Shown piece by piece: positions 24,979 to 34,886 of a stretch of 64,000 bases of DNA. A program made the position numbers and the translations under genes. A model generated the notes under the pieces. The model saw nothing but the letters and a program-made list of their open reading frames with translations, had not been told where the DNA came from and made no database searches. The stretch comes from JADLHS01 sp964561105 (GTDB lineage: Bacteria > Verrucomicrobiota > Verrucomicrobiia > Limisphaerales > JADLHS01). Within the stretch, counting starts at the first letter, position 1. Each line of letters opens with the position of its first letter. The DNA lies in the NCBI GenBank assembly GCA_964561105.1, contig CAZLOH010000004.1:1-64000 (forward strand). The letters are read 5' to 3'.

Positions 24979-26142
24979 TCAGTGCCCGGCCCCCGCCGAC
25001 GTAGGCTGGCCAGGAATGTAAAGGCTTTCGTAACCCGGCAGCGTCGGAATCCGGCGCTCGCACGCAAAGCCCCACAGGTCCCAGTGGCCGTCAATGTAGT
25101 TGCCGTTGGCAGGCAGCGGACAGGCCTGCGCGTAAAGATACCACTGGCCGCCAATCTGATAGAACGCGGGCGTGGCGACGTGATAAATCGTGTCGTCACG
25201 ATAGAGACCCGTCCACCGGGTTTGCAGCGCCACGTCCACATCCAGTTGCGCCCATCCGGACGCGGGGTGCTGGCTCACCGCAATGACCGGACGCCAGCGT
25301 TTGCCCGCCGAGGTGCCGACTTCGATCGAGAGGAAATACGTGCCGCCGATTTTGAAGGCTTGATGCCATTCGTAGTAGGCGCCCGGTGTGGACGGGAAAA
25401 TCTGCCCCATGCCACGCAGGTCTGTTTGATTGTAGTGGCGTGTCCAGGTCTTTCCGTCGTGCGAAGTCGCCAAACGCAGGCCGGGAAGGATGCCGTTTTT
25501 GCCACGGTAGGAATAATACATGAACCAGTTCCACCGCCGTTCCTTCGAGTCCCACTCACGCAAGACCGCAGCCTGCGAAACCATTTCTTCGAAAAATGGC
25601 GCGGCCGGCTCGGGCGCGAGCACCGGCTGCGTGCCCACGCGCCGGATGGTTGCGGGCGCGATGCCGGAATATCCGTCAGCGCCGGTCGGACAAACCGCCA
25701 GCCCGATGTGGTCCTGAACCGAAGCCGTCGCGCCGGAATAATAAATGTAGTAAGCGTCCGCCTCCGGGACATAGAGCACTGCGTCGAGCCGGATGCTCCC
25801 GGAATCCCAACCCTGTTCGGCGGGGCGGAACACCGGATTGTTTTCGTCCTGATGCCAGGTGAACGGGTCGGACGTAAGCGCCCACGCCTTGCCGATGAAG
25901 CATACGCTCCGATTGGTCGCGGGCACACCGGAGTAAAACATCACCAGGCGGGCCGGATTCTTCGGGTTGGGCAGGATGCACGGCTCCTGGACCTGCTGCG
26001 ATTCCCACGCCGCATTGGCGCGCTGGATGATGACCTCTCCCCGAACCGGCTTCAACGGCACTTCCGCGTTGGCGGCCCCGACCGGAGCATCCGGGGCAGA
26101 CAGCAGCAAAGCGGTGACGAGGACGAGCGGCGAGGATTTCAT
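24979..26142 (-). CDS. secreted five-bladed-propeller glycosidase-like protein (GH43/GH32 fold)
   Basis: A 387-residue exported protein. The start at 26142 gives a clean signal peptide (MKSSPLVLVTALLLSAPDAP). The pattern of blades, with ANAAWESQQVQEPCILPNP, VMFYSGVPATNRS, YIYYSGATASVQDHIGLAVC and GAYYEWHQAFKIGGTYFLS, is that of the GH43/GH32/GH130 propeller superfamily. The exact family and the catalytic acids cannot be assigned safely by eye. The gene stands alone between two other exported-protein genes. Confidence 0.65.
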   Translation of the reverse strand: MKSSPLVLVTALLLSAPDAPVGAANAEVPLKPVRGEVIIQRANAAWESQQVQEPCILPNPKNPARLVMFYSGVPATNRSVCFIGKAWALTSDPFTWHQDENNPVFRPAEQGWDSGSIRLDAVLYVPEADAYYIYYSGATASVQDHIGLAVCPTGADGYSGIAPATIRRVGTQPVLAPEPAAPFFEEMVSQAAVLREWDSKERRWNWFMYYSYRGKNGILPGLRLATSHDGKTWTRHYNQTDLRGMGQIFPSTPGAYYEWHQAFKIGGTYFLSIEVGTSAGKRWRPVIAVSQHPASGWAQLDVDVALQTRWTGLYRDDTIYHVATPAFYQIGGQWYLYAQACPLPANGNYIDGHWDLWGFACERRIPTLPGYESLYIPGQPTSAGAGH

Positions 26143-26362
26143 GAGTGTGGCGGAAATAATGGTTGTCCAGCGAGTGCTAGAATGGTGCGCGCAGCGGCGG
26201 CAGGTCGAGCCGAAACATTTGCGTATCGCGCACAAGGAAAAACACATACTCCCACCTGGTGCTCTCGCCCAAGGCTAAAGCTGACTGGGCGCACGCAATT
26301 TACCGGAAGCTCACGGAGTTGCCGGAGCTTTCACTTTTCACGAGCTGCTTGGCCGCCAACGA

Positions 26363-29300
26363 TCAGCGACTCACAGCACGGTAGAATCGTTGCGGGAAAT
26401 TGGTGCGGTCAATGGATTCCTCGAATGCTATGCGGCCTGCGTAGTCCGAATAAACTGTGGAATTAAGATTCACCCATGACACAAGATTGCTGGAAGCTTG
26501 AATCTGGTAAGGTTGATTGGGCGGACCGACCAGTTCGAGTAACAATGTTCCGTCGCTGCGAAGGCTCGCTCCACCGAGAGGTTGGCTCGTTGTGGGTTTC
26601 GCCAGTGGAGGTAGCAGCGTGATCGCCACTTGGCTGGGAATGCTGTCAAGTGAACCATCATTGACCACCAACTGGAACGTGAACGTTGTTGCATTGTTCA
26701 CAGACCCGACAGTAAGGGTCGGAGTTGCCGTGTTTGGACTGGTCAAAGTGATGCTTGGTCCACCGGTCTGGGTCCACACGTACGTGAGCGCGTCACCATC
26801 AGGGTCAGAGCTCTCGCTGCCATCGAGCGAGAGGGTTAACGAATTTGCGACGCTCAAAGTCAAACTGACACCGGCGTTTGCCACAGGATTACGGTTACTC
26901 CCAGAAGGCATATTTGTGCCGAATAGAACCAGCGACCAAGTGGAGGGCTGATGGGCTACGGCTGCGGATGGCCACGACACCCGCCCGTGTTGGAGCAGCA
27001 AGCTCCCAAGGTGTCCCCAACCGCCCAATTGCGTGTCCGGAATGCTGAGTTCCGCACTCCAGGTATTGGAACCTCGATAAATCGCGGTTGCGAAGCCAAG
27101 CGGTGGATTTGAAGCTGCTAGGAAACTCACCCCGGTGCCTTGATCCTCGAGCGGAGACCCATTCTCGTTCACGAAGAAGGCAAAGTCATTAGTTCCGGGT
27201 GCTGCAGGAGGAGTAGCCGTCGGATCAATCAACACGCCAACCGAGCGCGGCGAGCCGCCGCCATACTTGAGGTTGTAAAAGCCCACGTAAAGTTTACCGG
27301 ACGCATGGTACAAACGCGCAGACGCCAGGCTACCATCTTCCAGTGGCAACGGAATGTAGGTCGAGTTTGTGTAACCGTCACTGTCGCCCATGCCGTCGAA
27401 ATCGGAGGCGATACCATCCGGTATCATGAGCGGCAGAATTTGAAAATCGCGGACAGCGTTGCCAACCAGACCGTTGACCGCAGTCACATTTAGAGTGGCG
27501 GTATAATCACCGGGTGACAGCCGTTTCAAGGCAACCACGCTGTTGCTGGACGTCGTCGGCGTCGGTCCGGATATCGTCCATTGAAACTGGTTGCTTTGGC
27601 TGCCATTTCCGGGGTTGATGGCGGATCCCAGTAGCGAGGCCTCCGAACCATAATCCAATCGTTGCCCGTCGGTCACACCCCCGATTAGAGCAGTGGGTGG
27701 CTTGACGGGCATCGTGAAGGGAGGCGTTGCGGCAATAGCGGTGTTGGCACCATCGGTGGCAAGTACGCGCAAAAGACATTGTGCTCCGCCCGGCAGCAGC
27801 GAAGTGCCGAAGGTGATTTCAAGATACGGATAATCAGTTCGCAGCGCGCTCCAAGTTGCGCCGTTGTCCGTGCTGTACTGGAGGGTGAACCGCAACGGAT
27901 CGCCGTCTGGATCGCTGGCCGACCAACTCAAATGAAGCGTGCCGGCGACGGAGTCAATGACCGGTGCACTGATGGCTAGAGTGGGTGCATTCGGACTGAA
28001 GAAACGCTCAGCCAGGACTTGTCCGCCTTGAACCAGTCGGAATGCTTGTGCGCTGGCGGGTACATCCACGTATTGGCCAAAGCGAAGCCGGTCAGGTCGG
28101 TTTTCAGCAGCCCCCTTATCAACCGCAATGGCGACCTGTGAAAGCGTGTTCCCGCCGATGTCGAGGAACACTACAAAAACTGGATTGGTTTCACCCGCAG
28201 CCTCAGCAGATTGACGACGCGAATCGGCCAGCACCTGCGCGGGCGCGGCTGATTGCGGGATGACGTAGCTTGGAGCGAGGCTCGCCGAAGCATAGCCGGG
28301 ATGAAGCAGACCGATCACTAACATGACCAAGCCGTTTAATTGCGGTGAGGGGCTTCCTCCGTTGGCCGGAGGTAGCTGCTGCACATTGCTCAAAGGGGGC
28401 AATCCCAAGTTGTTGTCCCAATTGTAAGCCGAGACCCAATCAGGCGAAGCATACGACATCAAATCAGCGGCCGTGTTAGGTGGAATAGCTACGTTATCAA
28501 TGGGATCGTAACCGAACGTAGAAGTGACTAAGCTCGTGTCCGGATTGCCAAGCGAGCACGGGTACGTTAATAGGTCGAAATTCGCCTGACCGGACGGGAA
28601 ACCACCACAATTGATGTGACGTCGCCCGTAGTTGTGGCCTAATTCGTGGGCTAGGATAGTGCCTCCCATGGTTGAATGACCATTGCCTGCTGTGGAAGCA
28701 AACGTCACGACCACCGCCTTGCCCGGCCGCCTGCCAATGCCACCGATGTCGGAGCCGGCTTGTGCCAGTGGATGCACCATACCCACAAAGTGTTCGTCGC
28801 CACCCTGACATGGGTCGCTCCATAAATGTAATCCATCTACCGCACCAAGGGCGTCGTCCCATGCGTCGGGGCCGCTGTCGAATTTGCTGTCAGCGAAGTC
28901 GAAAGGATTGTTCCAGTCGCCCACAGGATCCATCACCAGAAACGGCTGCACATTCAAGTGCGCTGCCGGCAGCAGCGACAAGGCGCGCCCCATGATCTTT
29001 ACAAAGCCAAATGGGTCGTTGTACCGTTGGTAAATCGGCCCTTTACTGACCAACGGTACGGTGACCAGACAGGGTTCGAGACCGGCAATGAGCGTGGCCG
29101 GTTGCAGGAGCGAAACCGTGTTATCGCTTAACGGTTGCGCGGCGGTTTCCGGGATTCCCAAATCGGGATTGGCCGTCATGGTGAAAGTGAGTTCGGCGGG
29201 CAGGTCGGAACCACTCTTAACCCAACTGGCGGGCAATCGAAACAGGAAACTGTGCTGCATGTCGCCGCGCAACTGCGCCAATGAAACGGCGCCAGTCATC

Positions 29301-30700
29301 ATAGGAACACTCTCGACGGGATAAATCGGTGAATCAGGAAACTCCGTTCCGTTGCGGAAGCCATGCAGCACGGCAGTGGAATAGAAGATCTTGGCGAAGC
29401 TGTAGCTATCAAGGCGTGCATAGCCGCGCACGTAAGTTTCGTGCCCCGCCACCAGCGGGACTTGGCTGTCCAAGTTTTGAATCGCTTGCACAACCTCCAA
29501 GGCTTCGGCCTTAATGTTCAGTTGGACCTTGGGTGTGCCGGTGGCCAGGCGTTTGATGGTGGTGCTATTAAGGAAGTAGAGCCAGTCTCCATCACTACGC
29601 AGATTCAAGCCTGCTCCACCGCCGGGCAAGCCAATGAGATCCACACTGCCAGGGGGCGAGGAATAATCCGGCGCGCGGGATTGCCGGTAAAGCGAGTAGT
29701 CGCCCAACAGACAGGCGAACGGAGGGTTGCACGTCACTGGCTGCTCGGTCCAATAAATATTCGCGCTGTCCGCTGTCACAGCAGTGATTTGGTCCTGCGC
29801 CGGTGCGGTGTAGATCGTACTGACCGAGCCGCCTGCGGCGTTGATGGCGAGAAGCGTGCCGGGTGGCGTGCCTGAATTCGGAAATCTCTGGCCGGTTGAA
29901 GCGTAAACCGTGGTGAAGAATTTGAAGCTGATCGGAGGAACAAACTGTGATTCATCCCGAATGGCGAAGTCGGTTACCGTTACATTCGTTGCCAGCAGCA
30001 CGTTCAGCGGCCCGGGAGGATTTATATCCATGCGCCACAAATCTCCAGTCGCCGTCAACGCAAAGATCGCATCGGTGGAGCTGAAAAAATTACCATAGGT
30101 ATGACCGACCAGCTTGACGATTTGTTTGCCGCTTCCGCGCCGAACGTAGCCTACATCGCCGCTATTCGGATCATAACTCATGATGTCGAAATAGGAACCG
30201 TCGGAGTCCGACCAATAGAAGCGTCCGTTCCATAGCATCGCCGCACCGAAGGTGTAGCCGCTCGCCAGCGGTGTGTAGGCCGTTGGAATTTCAGTCGCCG
30301 GGGAGTTCTGCGACGCCCAAACGACTTTGCGATATATCCGCCTGCTTTGGTTGTCGGTAAAATAGAAATATACCGAATCCCGGGCCACTCCGGCAATACG
30401 GCTGGTCGTGTTAAAGACAGGAATGGTCGGCAACGCGCTCGGGAAGTTGTGGTTGTAACCGATCTGACAATTCTCGGGAATCTCGCCGCCTACGCCCCAA
30501 CCTGACCACCAATACATTTCGTTGCCAGGATAAAGCTCAAACCCGACGCTAAAATCGCTCAGATAGCCTGCCGGCGCCGAGGCGGCCGGCGCAACGAACG
30601 AGACAATGCTATCCAATGCCCAAGCGTCTGGGTACGTCTTGGCCCAAACAAGCGAACAGAAGAGCAATAACAGAGGTTTGAGCCGCCATAATGTTGTCAT
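26363..30700 (-). CDS. very large secreted zinc metalloprotease with PKD-like domains
   Basis: About 1445 residues from an ATG at 30700 that opens a signal peptide (MTTLWRLKPLLLLFCSLVWA). The frame is open to 31129 but upstream residues are unlike coding sequence. The N-terminal 500 residues resemble a propeller with repeated readout-type segments. The protease motif HELGHNYGRRH lies at about residues 683-693 (two His and Glu, third zinc His), followed by MSYASPDWVSAYN, a likely Met-turn. Ig/PKD-like modules follow, with DSVAGTLHLSWSASDPDGDP and LDGSESSDPDGDALTYVW. A C-terminal beta domain ends FYRAVSR. The family is probably metzincin-like; the substrate is unknown. Confidence 0.8.
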   Translation of the reverse strand: MTTLWRLKPLLLLFCSLVWAKTYPDAWALDSIVSFVAPAASAPAGYLSDFSVGFELYPGNEMYWWSGWGVGGEIPENCQIGYNHNFPSALPTIPVFNTTSRIAGVARDSVYFYFTDNQSRRIYRKVVWASQNSPATEIPTAYTPLASGYTFGAAMLWNGRFYWSDSDGSYFDIMSYDPNSGDVGYVRRGSGKQIVKLVGHTYGNFFSSTDAIFALTATGDLWRMDINPPGPLNVLLATNVTVTDFAIRDESQFVPPISFKFFTTVYASTGQRFPNSGTPPGTLLAINAAGGSVSTIYTAPAQDQITAVTADSANIYWTEQPVTCNPPFACLLGDYSLYRQSRAPDYSSPPGSVDLIGLPGGGAGLNLRSDGDWLYFLNSTTIKRLATGTPKVQLNIKAEALEVVQAIQNLDSQVPLVAGHETYVRGYARLDSYSFAKIFYSTAVLHGFRNGTEFPDSPIYPVESVPMMTGAVSLAQLRGDMQHSFLFRLPASWVKSGSDLPAELTFTMTANPDLGIPETAAQPLSDNTVSLLQPATLIAGLEPCLVTVPLVSKGPIYQRYNDPFGFVKIMGRALSLLPAAHLNVQPFLVMDPVGDWNNPFDFADSKFDSGPDAWDDALGAVDGLHLWSDPCQGGDEHFVGMVHPLAQAGSDIGGIGRRPGKAVVVTFASTAGNGHSTMGGTILAHELGHNYGRRHINCGGFPSGQANFDLLTYPCSLGNPDTSLVTSTFGYDPIDNVAIPPNTAADLMSYASPDWVSAYNWDNNLGLPPLSNVQQLPPANGGSPSPQLNGLVMLVIGLLHPGYASASLAPSYVIPQSAAPAQVLADSRRQSAEAAGETNPVFVVFLDIGGNTLSQVAIAVDKGAAENRPDRLRFGQYVDVPASAQAFRLVQGGQVLAERFFSPNAPTLAISAPVIDSVAGTLHLSWSASDPDGDPLRFTLQYSTDNGATWSALRTDYPYLEITFGTSLLPGGAQCLLRVLATDGANTAIAATPPFTMPVKPPTALIGGVTDGQRLDYGSEASLLGSAINPGNGSQSNQFQWTISGPTPTTSSNSVVALKRLSPGDYTATLNVTAVNGLVGNAVRDFQILPLMIPDGIASDFDGMGDSDGYTNSTYIPLPLEDGSLASARLYHASGKLYVGFYNLKYGGGSPRSVGVLIDPTATPPAAPGTNDFAFFVNENGSPLEDQGTGVSFLAASNPPLGFATAIYRGSNTWSAELSIPDTQLGGWGHLGSLLLQHGRVSWPSAAVAHQPSTWSLVLFGTNMPSGSNRNPVANAGVSLTLSVANSLTLSLDGSESSDPDGDALTYVWTQTGGPSITLTSPNTATPTLTVGSVNNATTFTFQLVVNDGSLDSIPSQVAITLLPPLAKPTTSQPLGGASLRSDGTLLLELVGPPNQPYQIQASSNLVSWVNLNSTVYSDYAGRIAFEESIDRTNFPQRFYRAVSR

Positions 30701-31179
30701 TTTGCGGTTCTTCGGCCTGCTTCGAAAAATCACGCCGAAGTCGGGTGTTGCCGGTTTGTTTTTTTCCAAGGTTGTTTCCATGGCAGTGGCGGATGTGCAG
30801 TTCATGGCGGCGGTTTGTGTTTGAGGTTTGTGTTTGAAAGTGGCAAACGAATCAGCGAGTTGCTCGCCCAGATGAATGAGTTGCCATGCAGCAGGGTGGC
30901 TGCACCGTTCTGGGAGCGCACAAGATGCCCAAGGAACATTGGCCGGGGTGTCGTCCGCCTGACCATCGTCATGCGAGGACGAACCCAAGACTTGAAGCAG
31001 AACTGAATTCTCTGGATTGCGTGAGCCGAAGCTTAACGCGCTCCAGCCAGTCCGAACGGCGAACCGGGGCAAGCAACCGAAACATTTCCGACCCGTCCCG
31101 CAGGCGAAACTGGGAGGTGACACTTTCATGCAATCTTCTTAATACCGCTTCGGGCGGAAAGGTAACAAGCCGGCCGGGA

Positions 31180-31425
31180 TTACCGGTCGAGGCCGCGGCT
31201 GGCGAGTTCGTGACGCGCGACGTGCAAGTCCCAGACCCGGAGGTTTTGATCCGTTTGCAGGGCAACGAGTTTGGCGGCGTCCGGGCTGAAGCATAAGGCA
31301 GTTATCCTGGTCAGGCGTAGGGCCTGGTAAGTGACTAGTTCGTTCCCGGTCGCTGCTTCCATCATAACAATCTCCCGGCTCTGCTTGATTAGTGCGAACC
31401 AGCGGCCGTTCGGACTAGAAGTCAA
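31180..31425 (-). pseudogene. C-terminal remnant of a WD40-repeat protein
   Basis: Only the last WD40 blade and tail remain: SSPNGRWFALI, then ITALCFSPDAAKLVALQTD, then LRVWDLHVARHELASRGLD. The ending resembles the WDL..IR..LA..GLDW tail of planctomycete/verrucomicrobial kinase-linked WD40 proteins. The frame is closed by a stop a few codons upstream (31435-31437) and has no ATG start, so this is a decayed fragment. The spacer 30701-31531 has no other recognisable content. Confidence 0.6.
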
Positions 31426-31531
31426 GATGCCAACTCAAGCGTGGAAAACATTGTGCGGCGAACCCGAGAAATCCTCTGTATGCTCCACGCCAGTCCGAAT
31501 TGCGGCAACGGCCGCGGCTCGAGCCGATTAA

Positions 31532-32656
31532 ATGCAATTGATTCATTCCACCAAGATCATTCCGCTGCTGGCGTTGGCGCTGCTGCCCGGCTGCACGACT
31601 CCTTCCCCCACGGCAGGGTTGCGCCTGAACCAGATTCAGGTGATCGGCACGCACAACTCGTATCACCTGCGGGGCAACGAGTCGTTGCTGACATTGATTG
31701 CGGCCCAAGATCCCAAAGCGCGGCGCGAACTCGACTACGGCCACCGGCCGCTGACGGAGCAGTTGTCACGGCTGGGCATCCGGCAGATCGAGCTGGATTG
31801 TTTCGCCGATCCGGTCGGCGGACTTTATGCCCGACCGCTGGGCCTTGAACGCGCAACCCAGGCGGGACTGCCGCCCGTGCCCAACTCCGATCCCACGGGC
31901 CGGCTTCGGCAGCCGGGCATCAAAGTGATGCACGTACCGGATGTTGATTTCGCCAGTTCGGCGCTGACGTTGGTGGACGGCTTGAAGCAAGTGCGCGCCT
32001 GGTCCGTGAAACATCCGCGGCATGTGCCGGTGTTCATTTTGCTCGAACTCAAGGAGGATTCCTTGGGGCCGCAATTCACGCAACCCGTGCCCTTCGACCA
32101 GGCGCAGTTGGCCAATCTGGAGCAGGAAATCCTGTCGGTGTTCCCGCGCGAATCCATCCTGACGCCGGACGACGTTCGCGGCGGCGCGGCCACCTTGCCC
32201 GAAGCCTTGCACCACTCGGGGTGGCCGAAGCTGGACGCCGTGCGCGGTCGCGTGATGTTCGGCCTCGACAATGAAGACGCCGTCCGCGACCGGTATCTCG
32301 CCGGGCATCCGGCGTTGGAGCGACGCCTGATGTTCGTGAGTGTGCCACCAACCAACCCGGCCGCCGCCTGGATGAAGCGCAACGACCCGATTCGCGATTT
32401 TGCGGAAATCCAGGAACTCGTGCGCGACGGTTTCCTGGTGCGGACACGGGCCGATTCCGACACCGAAGAAGCGCGGACCAACGATCCCCGAAAACGCGAC
32501 CAGGCCCTGGCAAGCGGCGCGCAATTCGTCAGCACGGATTATCCGGAGCCGGACCGGCGGTTCTCGTCCTATTGCGTGCGACTTCCGGGTGGCGTGGTGG
32601 CGCGCATGAATCCTGTGACGGGCCCGAAGGATTTTCCGCGGATAGAACTGGAGTAA
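31532..32656 (+). CDS. lipoprotein, calcium-dependent phosphatidylinositol phospholipase C type
   Basis: A 374-residue PLC-like phosphodiesterase. The N-terminus is a lipoprotein signal with lipobox LPGC (Cys21), so it is probably anchored to the inner leaflet of the outer membrane. The TIM-barrel landmarks are VIGTHNSYH (first catalytic His), IRQIELDCFADP, KVMHVPDVDF, VFILLELKEDS and the C-terminal GAQFVSTDYPEP. These fit the Ca-dependent PI-PLC1 group and not the classical Bacillus type. The gene is isolated after the WD40 remnant. The true substrate (phosphoinositide, phosphoryl-glycan or other phosphodiester) is not shown. Confidence 0.82.
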   Translation: MQLIHSTKIIPLLALALLPGCTTPSPTAGLRLNQIQVIGTHNSYHLRGNESLLTLIAAQDPKARRELDYGHRPLTEQLSRLGIRQIELDCFADPVGGLYARPLGLERATQAGLPPVPNSDPTGRLRQPGIKVMHVPDVDFASSALTLVDGLKQVRAWSVKHPRHVPVFILLELKEDSLGPQFTQPVPFDQAQLANLEQEILSVFPRESILTPDDVRGGAATLPEALHHSGWPKLDAVRGRVMFGLDNEDAVRDRYLAGHPALERRLMFVSVPPTNPAAAWMKRNDPIRDFAEIQELVRDGFLVRTRADSDTEEARTNDPRKRDQALASGAQFVSTDYPEPDRRFSSYCVRLPGGVVARMNPVTGPKDFPRIELE

Positions 32657-32798
32657 GGGCCAAAAGAAAGACCGTCAGCCGAGTTGGCGGCTGGATGCGC
32701 TGGTTGATCGCCGCCGCGATGTAAACTCGCGCGGGCGAAGCTCGACACTGCCCCGGAGCGCGGCTGTGTTGAAAACCAGCCGCAGCATGTTGGCAACT

Positions 32799-32823
32799 GG
32801 TGGGCAAGCGTTCCCGCGAGCCG
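32799..32823. repeat. family D repeat
   Basis: A copy of the GGGCAAGCGTTCCCGCGAGC type. The following GCCGGCTCGTCAGCAGCCTC resembles the flank of the copy at 9793-9830. The spacer 32657-33025 holds no credible gene. Confidence 0.6.
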
Positions 32824-33025
32824 GCTCGTCAGCAGCCTCGTACCACCGGCAGCGGCTGGTCGCGGACGACACAGCCGCCAAATGGGGACATTTTCATCGC
32901 GTCCAATCGGAGCTTTCTCAAAGCGTCGGGACCTGGGTTCAAGCCAGACTTGACGCCTCACCCAACGAAGGCACATGCTGATGCGCGGCAGCCGAATCAA
33001 CCTAAACCTCCAAACCGATTCTTCC

Positions 33026-33468
33026 ATGAAATGTCCAGCTTGCAAAAGTCAGTTGCGCGAGAAGGTCGCCTGCGGCATGACCCTCGATATTTGTTACGGT
33101 GGCTGCGCCGGCATCTGGTTTGATGCCCATGAACTGGAGCGCGTGGACGCCAAGGCCGCCACCAGTCTTCACTCGGTCTGGCAGGCGTTGCAAAAAAAGT
33201 TGAACCCACCGAGCCGCGCCTTTGCCCGCGCTGCCCCGAACAAGTGCTGGACCGAAAGTGGTTCTCTCCGGCGAAGAAGGTCGAGATTGACCAATGCCCC
33301 AAGTGCAACGGCATCTGGCTCGATGCGGGCGAGTTTTCCATCATCTTCGAGGAAATGAAAGTGAGCAAAATCACACCGCCCGGCTGGGCGGCGACAATGG
33401 CGGAAGCGGCGGCGGCTGTGCAGACCAAATTGGCTGGTCGTCCGACGAACCCCGGCGCCCCCGGTTGA
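33026..33468 (+). CDS. double zinc-ribbon (zf-TFIIB) protein split by a -1 frameshift
   Basis: Frame 0 (33026 to a stop at 33358) gives MKCPACKSQL and CYGGCAGIWFDAHEL, one zf-TFIIB ribbon, then loses similarity. The -1 frame from about 33199 to 33468 gives EPRLCPRCPEQVLDRKWF and IDQCPKCNGIWLDAGEF, the second ribbon with its four Cys, then a short tail. The change of frame falls exactly at A AAA AAG (33193-33199, with AAA AAG in frame 0), the classical bacterial -1 slippery heptamer. A slip there joins both ribbons seamlessly. No strong hairpin is seen downstream. It is either programmed frameshifting or a one-base deletion in the A run (a true mutation or an assembly error). Confidence 0.75.
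33193..33199 (+). other. candidate -1 ribosomal frameshift site
   Basis: The A AAA AAG heptamer lies in a run of seven A residues, with the zero-frame codons CAA AAA AAG. It sits where similarity passes from the first zinc ribbon to the second. A weak purine-rich GGCAGG lies about 10 bases upstream; I see no convincing stem-loop within 30 bases downstream. Confidence 0.5.
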
Positions 33469-33541
33469 GGCCGGGGCCGCGCGCCAGCATCCGTTCCCAA
33501 TCCAGTTTCAGCAACAGCACTCCCATCGTCCATTCCACCAA

Positions 33542-34846
33542 ATGCGCCACCCAAAAATTGATTCGCAGTTGTTCATTGGCAACCGGGCACGATTAAACCA
33601 GTTGCTCCCACCCCATTCGCTGGCCGTAATCAATTCCAATGATGTGCCACCCACCAACGCCGACGGCACGCTGGCGCTCCCGGTGAATTCGGATTTGTTC
33701 TACCTCACCGGCATCGAGCAGGAGCAGTCCATCCTGTTGCTGTATCCGGACGCCGATGACGAAAAGCACCGTGCCATCCTGTTTCTGCGCGAGCCGATCA
33801 AAGAACTGGAGATCTGGGAGGGTCACAAGCTCTCACGCGAACAGGCGCGGGCGATCTCCGGAGTGACGGAAGTGCTGTGGCTTTCCGATTTTCCCCGGCT
33901 CTTTCACCGGCTGATGTGCGAGGGCGAACACGTCTATCTCAATGGCAACGAACACAAGCGCGCCGTCATCGAGGTCGAAAGCCGGGAGGCCCGGTTCGTG
34001 GCCGACGTGATCCGGCGTTATCCGCTGCATGATTTCCGGCGGCTCGCCCCGTTGTTGCACACGCTGCGCGCCGTGAAGTCCAAGGTGGAGGTGGATTTGC
34101 TCCGGCGCGCTTGCGAACTCACCGAGGACGGCTTCCGTCGCGTGGCCAGGTTTGTCAAACCCGGCGTGAACGAAATGGAAGTTGAGGCCGAGTTCGCGCA
34201 CGAATTCATCCGGCAGGGCGGCCGCTTTGCCTTTTTGCCCATCATCGCCTCCGGCCGGAACGCCTGCGGTCTGCATTATGTCAGCAACTCCGCCCCCTGC
34301 CGTGCCGGCGAGTTGTTGTTGCTGGATGTGGCCGCGAGTTACGCCAATTACAACGCCGACATGACGCGGACGATTCCGGTGAACGGCCGGTTCACACGCC
34401 GACAGCGGCAGGTGTATCGCGCAGTCCTGCGCACCTTGCGCGCGTGCATCCGTGGACTGACTCCCGGAAAAAAAATCAAGGACTGGCAACGGGAAGCCGA
34501 GCAGTTGATCGAACGCGAACTCGTGGACCTGGGCTTGATCACCTTGAAGCAGATTCGGCAGCAATCCGCCGACGCGCCCGCCTTCAAGCGATACTTCATG
34601 CACGGCGTTGGCCATCCGCTCGGGTTGGACGTGCATGACGTCGGCCTCACCACCCAACCCATGCAAGCCGGTTGGGTGATGACGGTGGAGCCCGGCATTT
34701 ACCTTCCCGAGGAAGGTCTGGCCGTGCGACTCGAGAACGACGTGTTGCTGACCGAAAACGGCCCGGTGGACCTGCTGGCGGACGTGCCCATTGGGCCGGA
34801 TGACATTGAAGCCCTGATGCAAACGCGTCGTACGAAACGGCGCTGA
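33542..34846 (+). CDS. pepP: Xaa-Pro aminopeptidase (aminopeptidase P family)
   Basis: An M24 metallopeptidase that removes N-terminal residues preceding proline. The 434 residues have the AMP_N domain first (SDLFYLTGIEQEQSILLLYP), then the pita-bread domain. The two-metal ligands are visible in order: LLLDVAASYANYNADMTRT (two Asp), MHGVGHPLGLDVHD (His), MTVEPGIYLP (Glu) and VRLENDVLL (Glu). Length is normal for PepP. The gene begins about 70 bp after the zinc-ribbon gene on the same strand and converges with a peptide transporter gene. Confidence 0.92.
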   Translation: MRHPKIDSQLFIGNRARLNQLLPPHSLAVINSNDVPPTNADGTLALPVNSDLFYLTGIEQEQSILLLYPDADDEKHRAILFLREPIKELEIWEGHKLSREQARAISGVTEVLWLSDFPRLFHRLMCEGEHVYLNGNEHKRAVIEVESREARFVADVIRRYPLHDFRRLAPLLHTLRAVKSKVEVDLLRRACELTEDGFRRVARFVKPGVNEMEVEAEFAHEFIRQGGRFAFLPIIASGRNACGLHYVSNSAPCRAGELLLLDVAASYANYNADMTRTIPVNGRFTRRQRQVYRAVLRTLRACIRGLTPGKKIKDWQREAEQLIERELVDLGLITLKQIRQQSADAPAFKRYFMHGVGHPLGLDVHDVGLTTQPMQAGWVMTVEPGIYLPEEGLAVRLENDVLLTENGPVDLLADVPIGPDDIEALMQTRRTKRR

Positions 34847-34886
34847 ACGTCCGCGTCTTCATTCAACCGCGCGCCCATCGCCGGAT

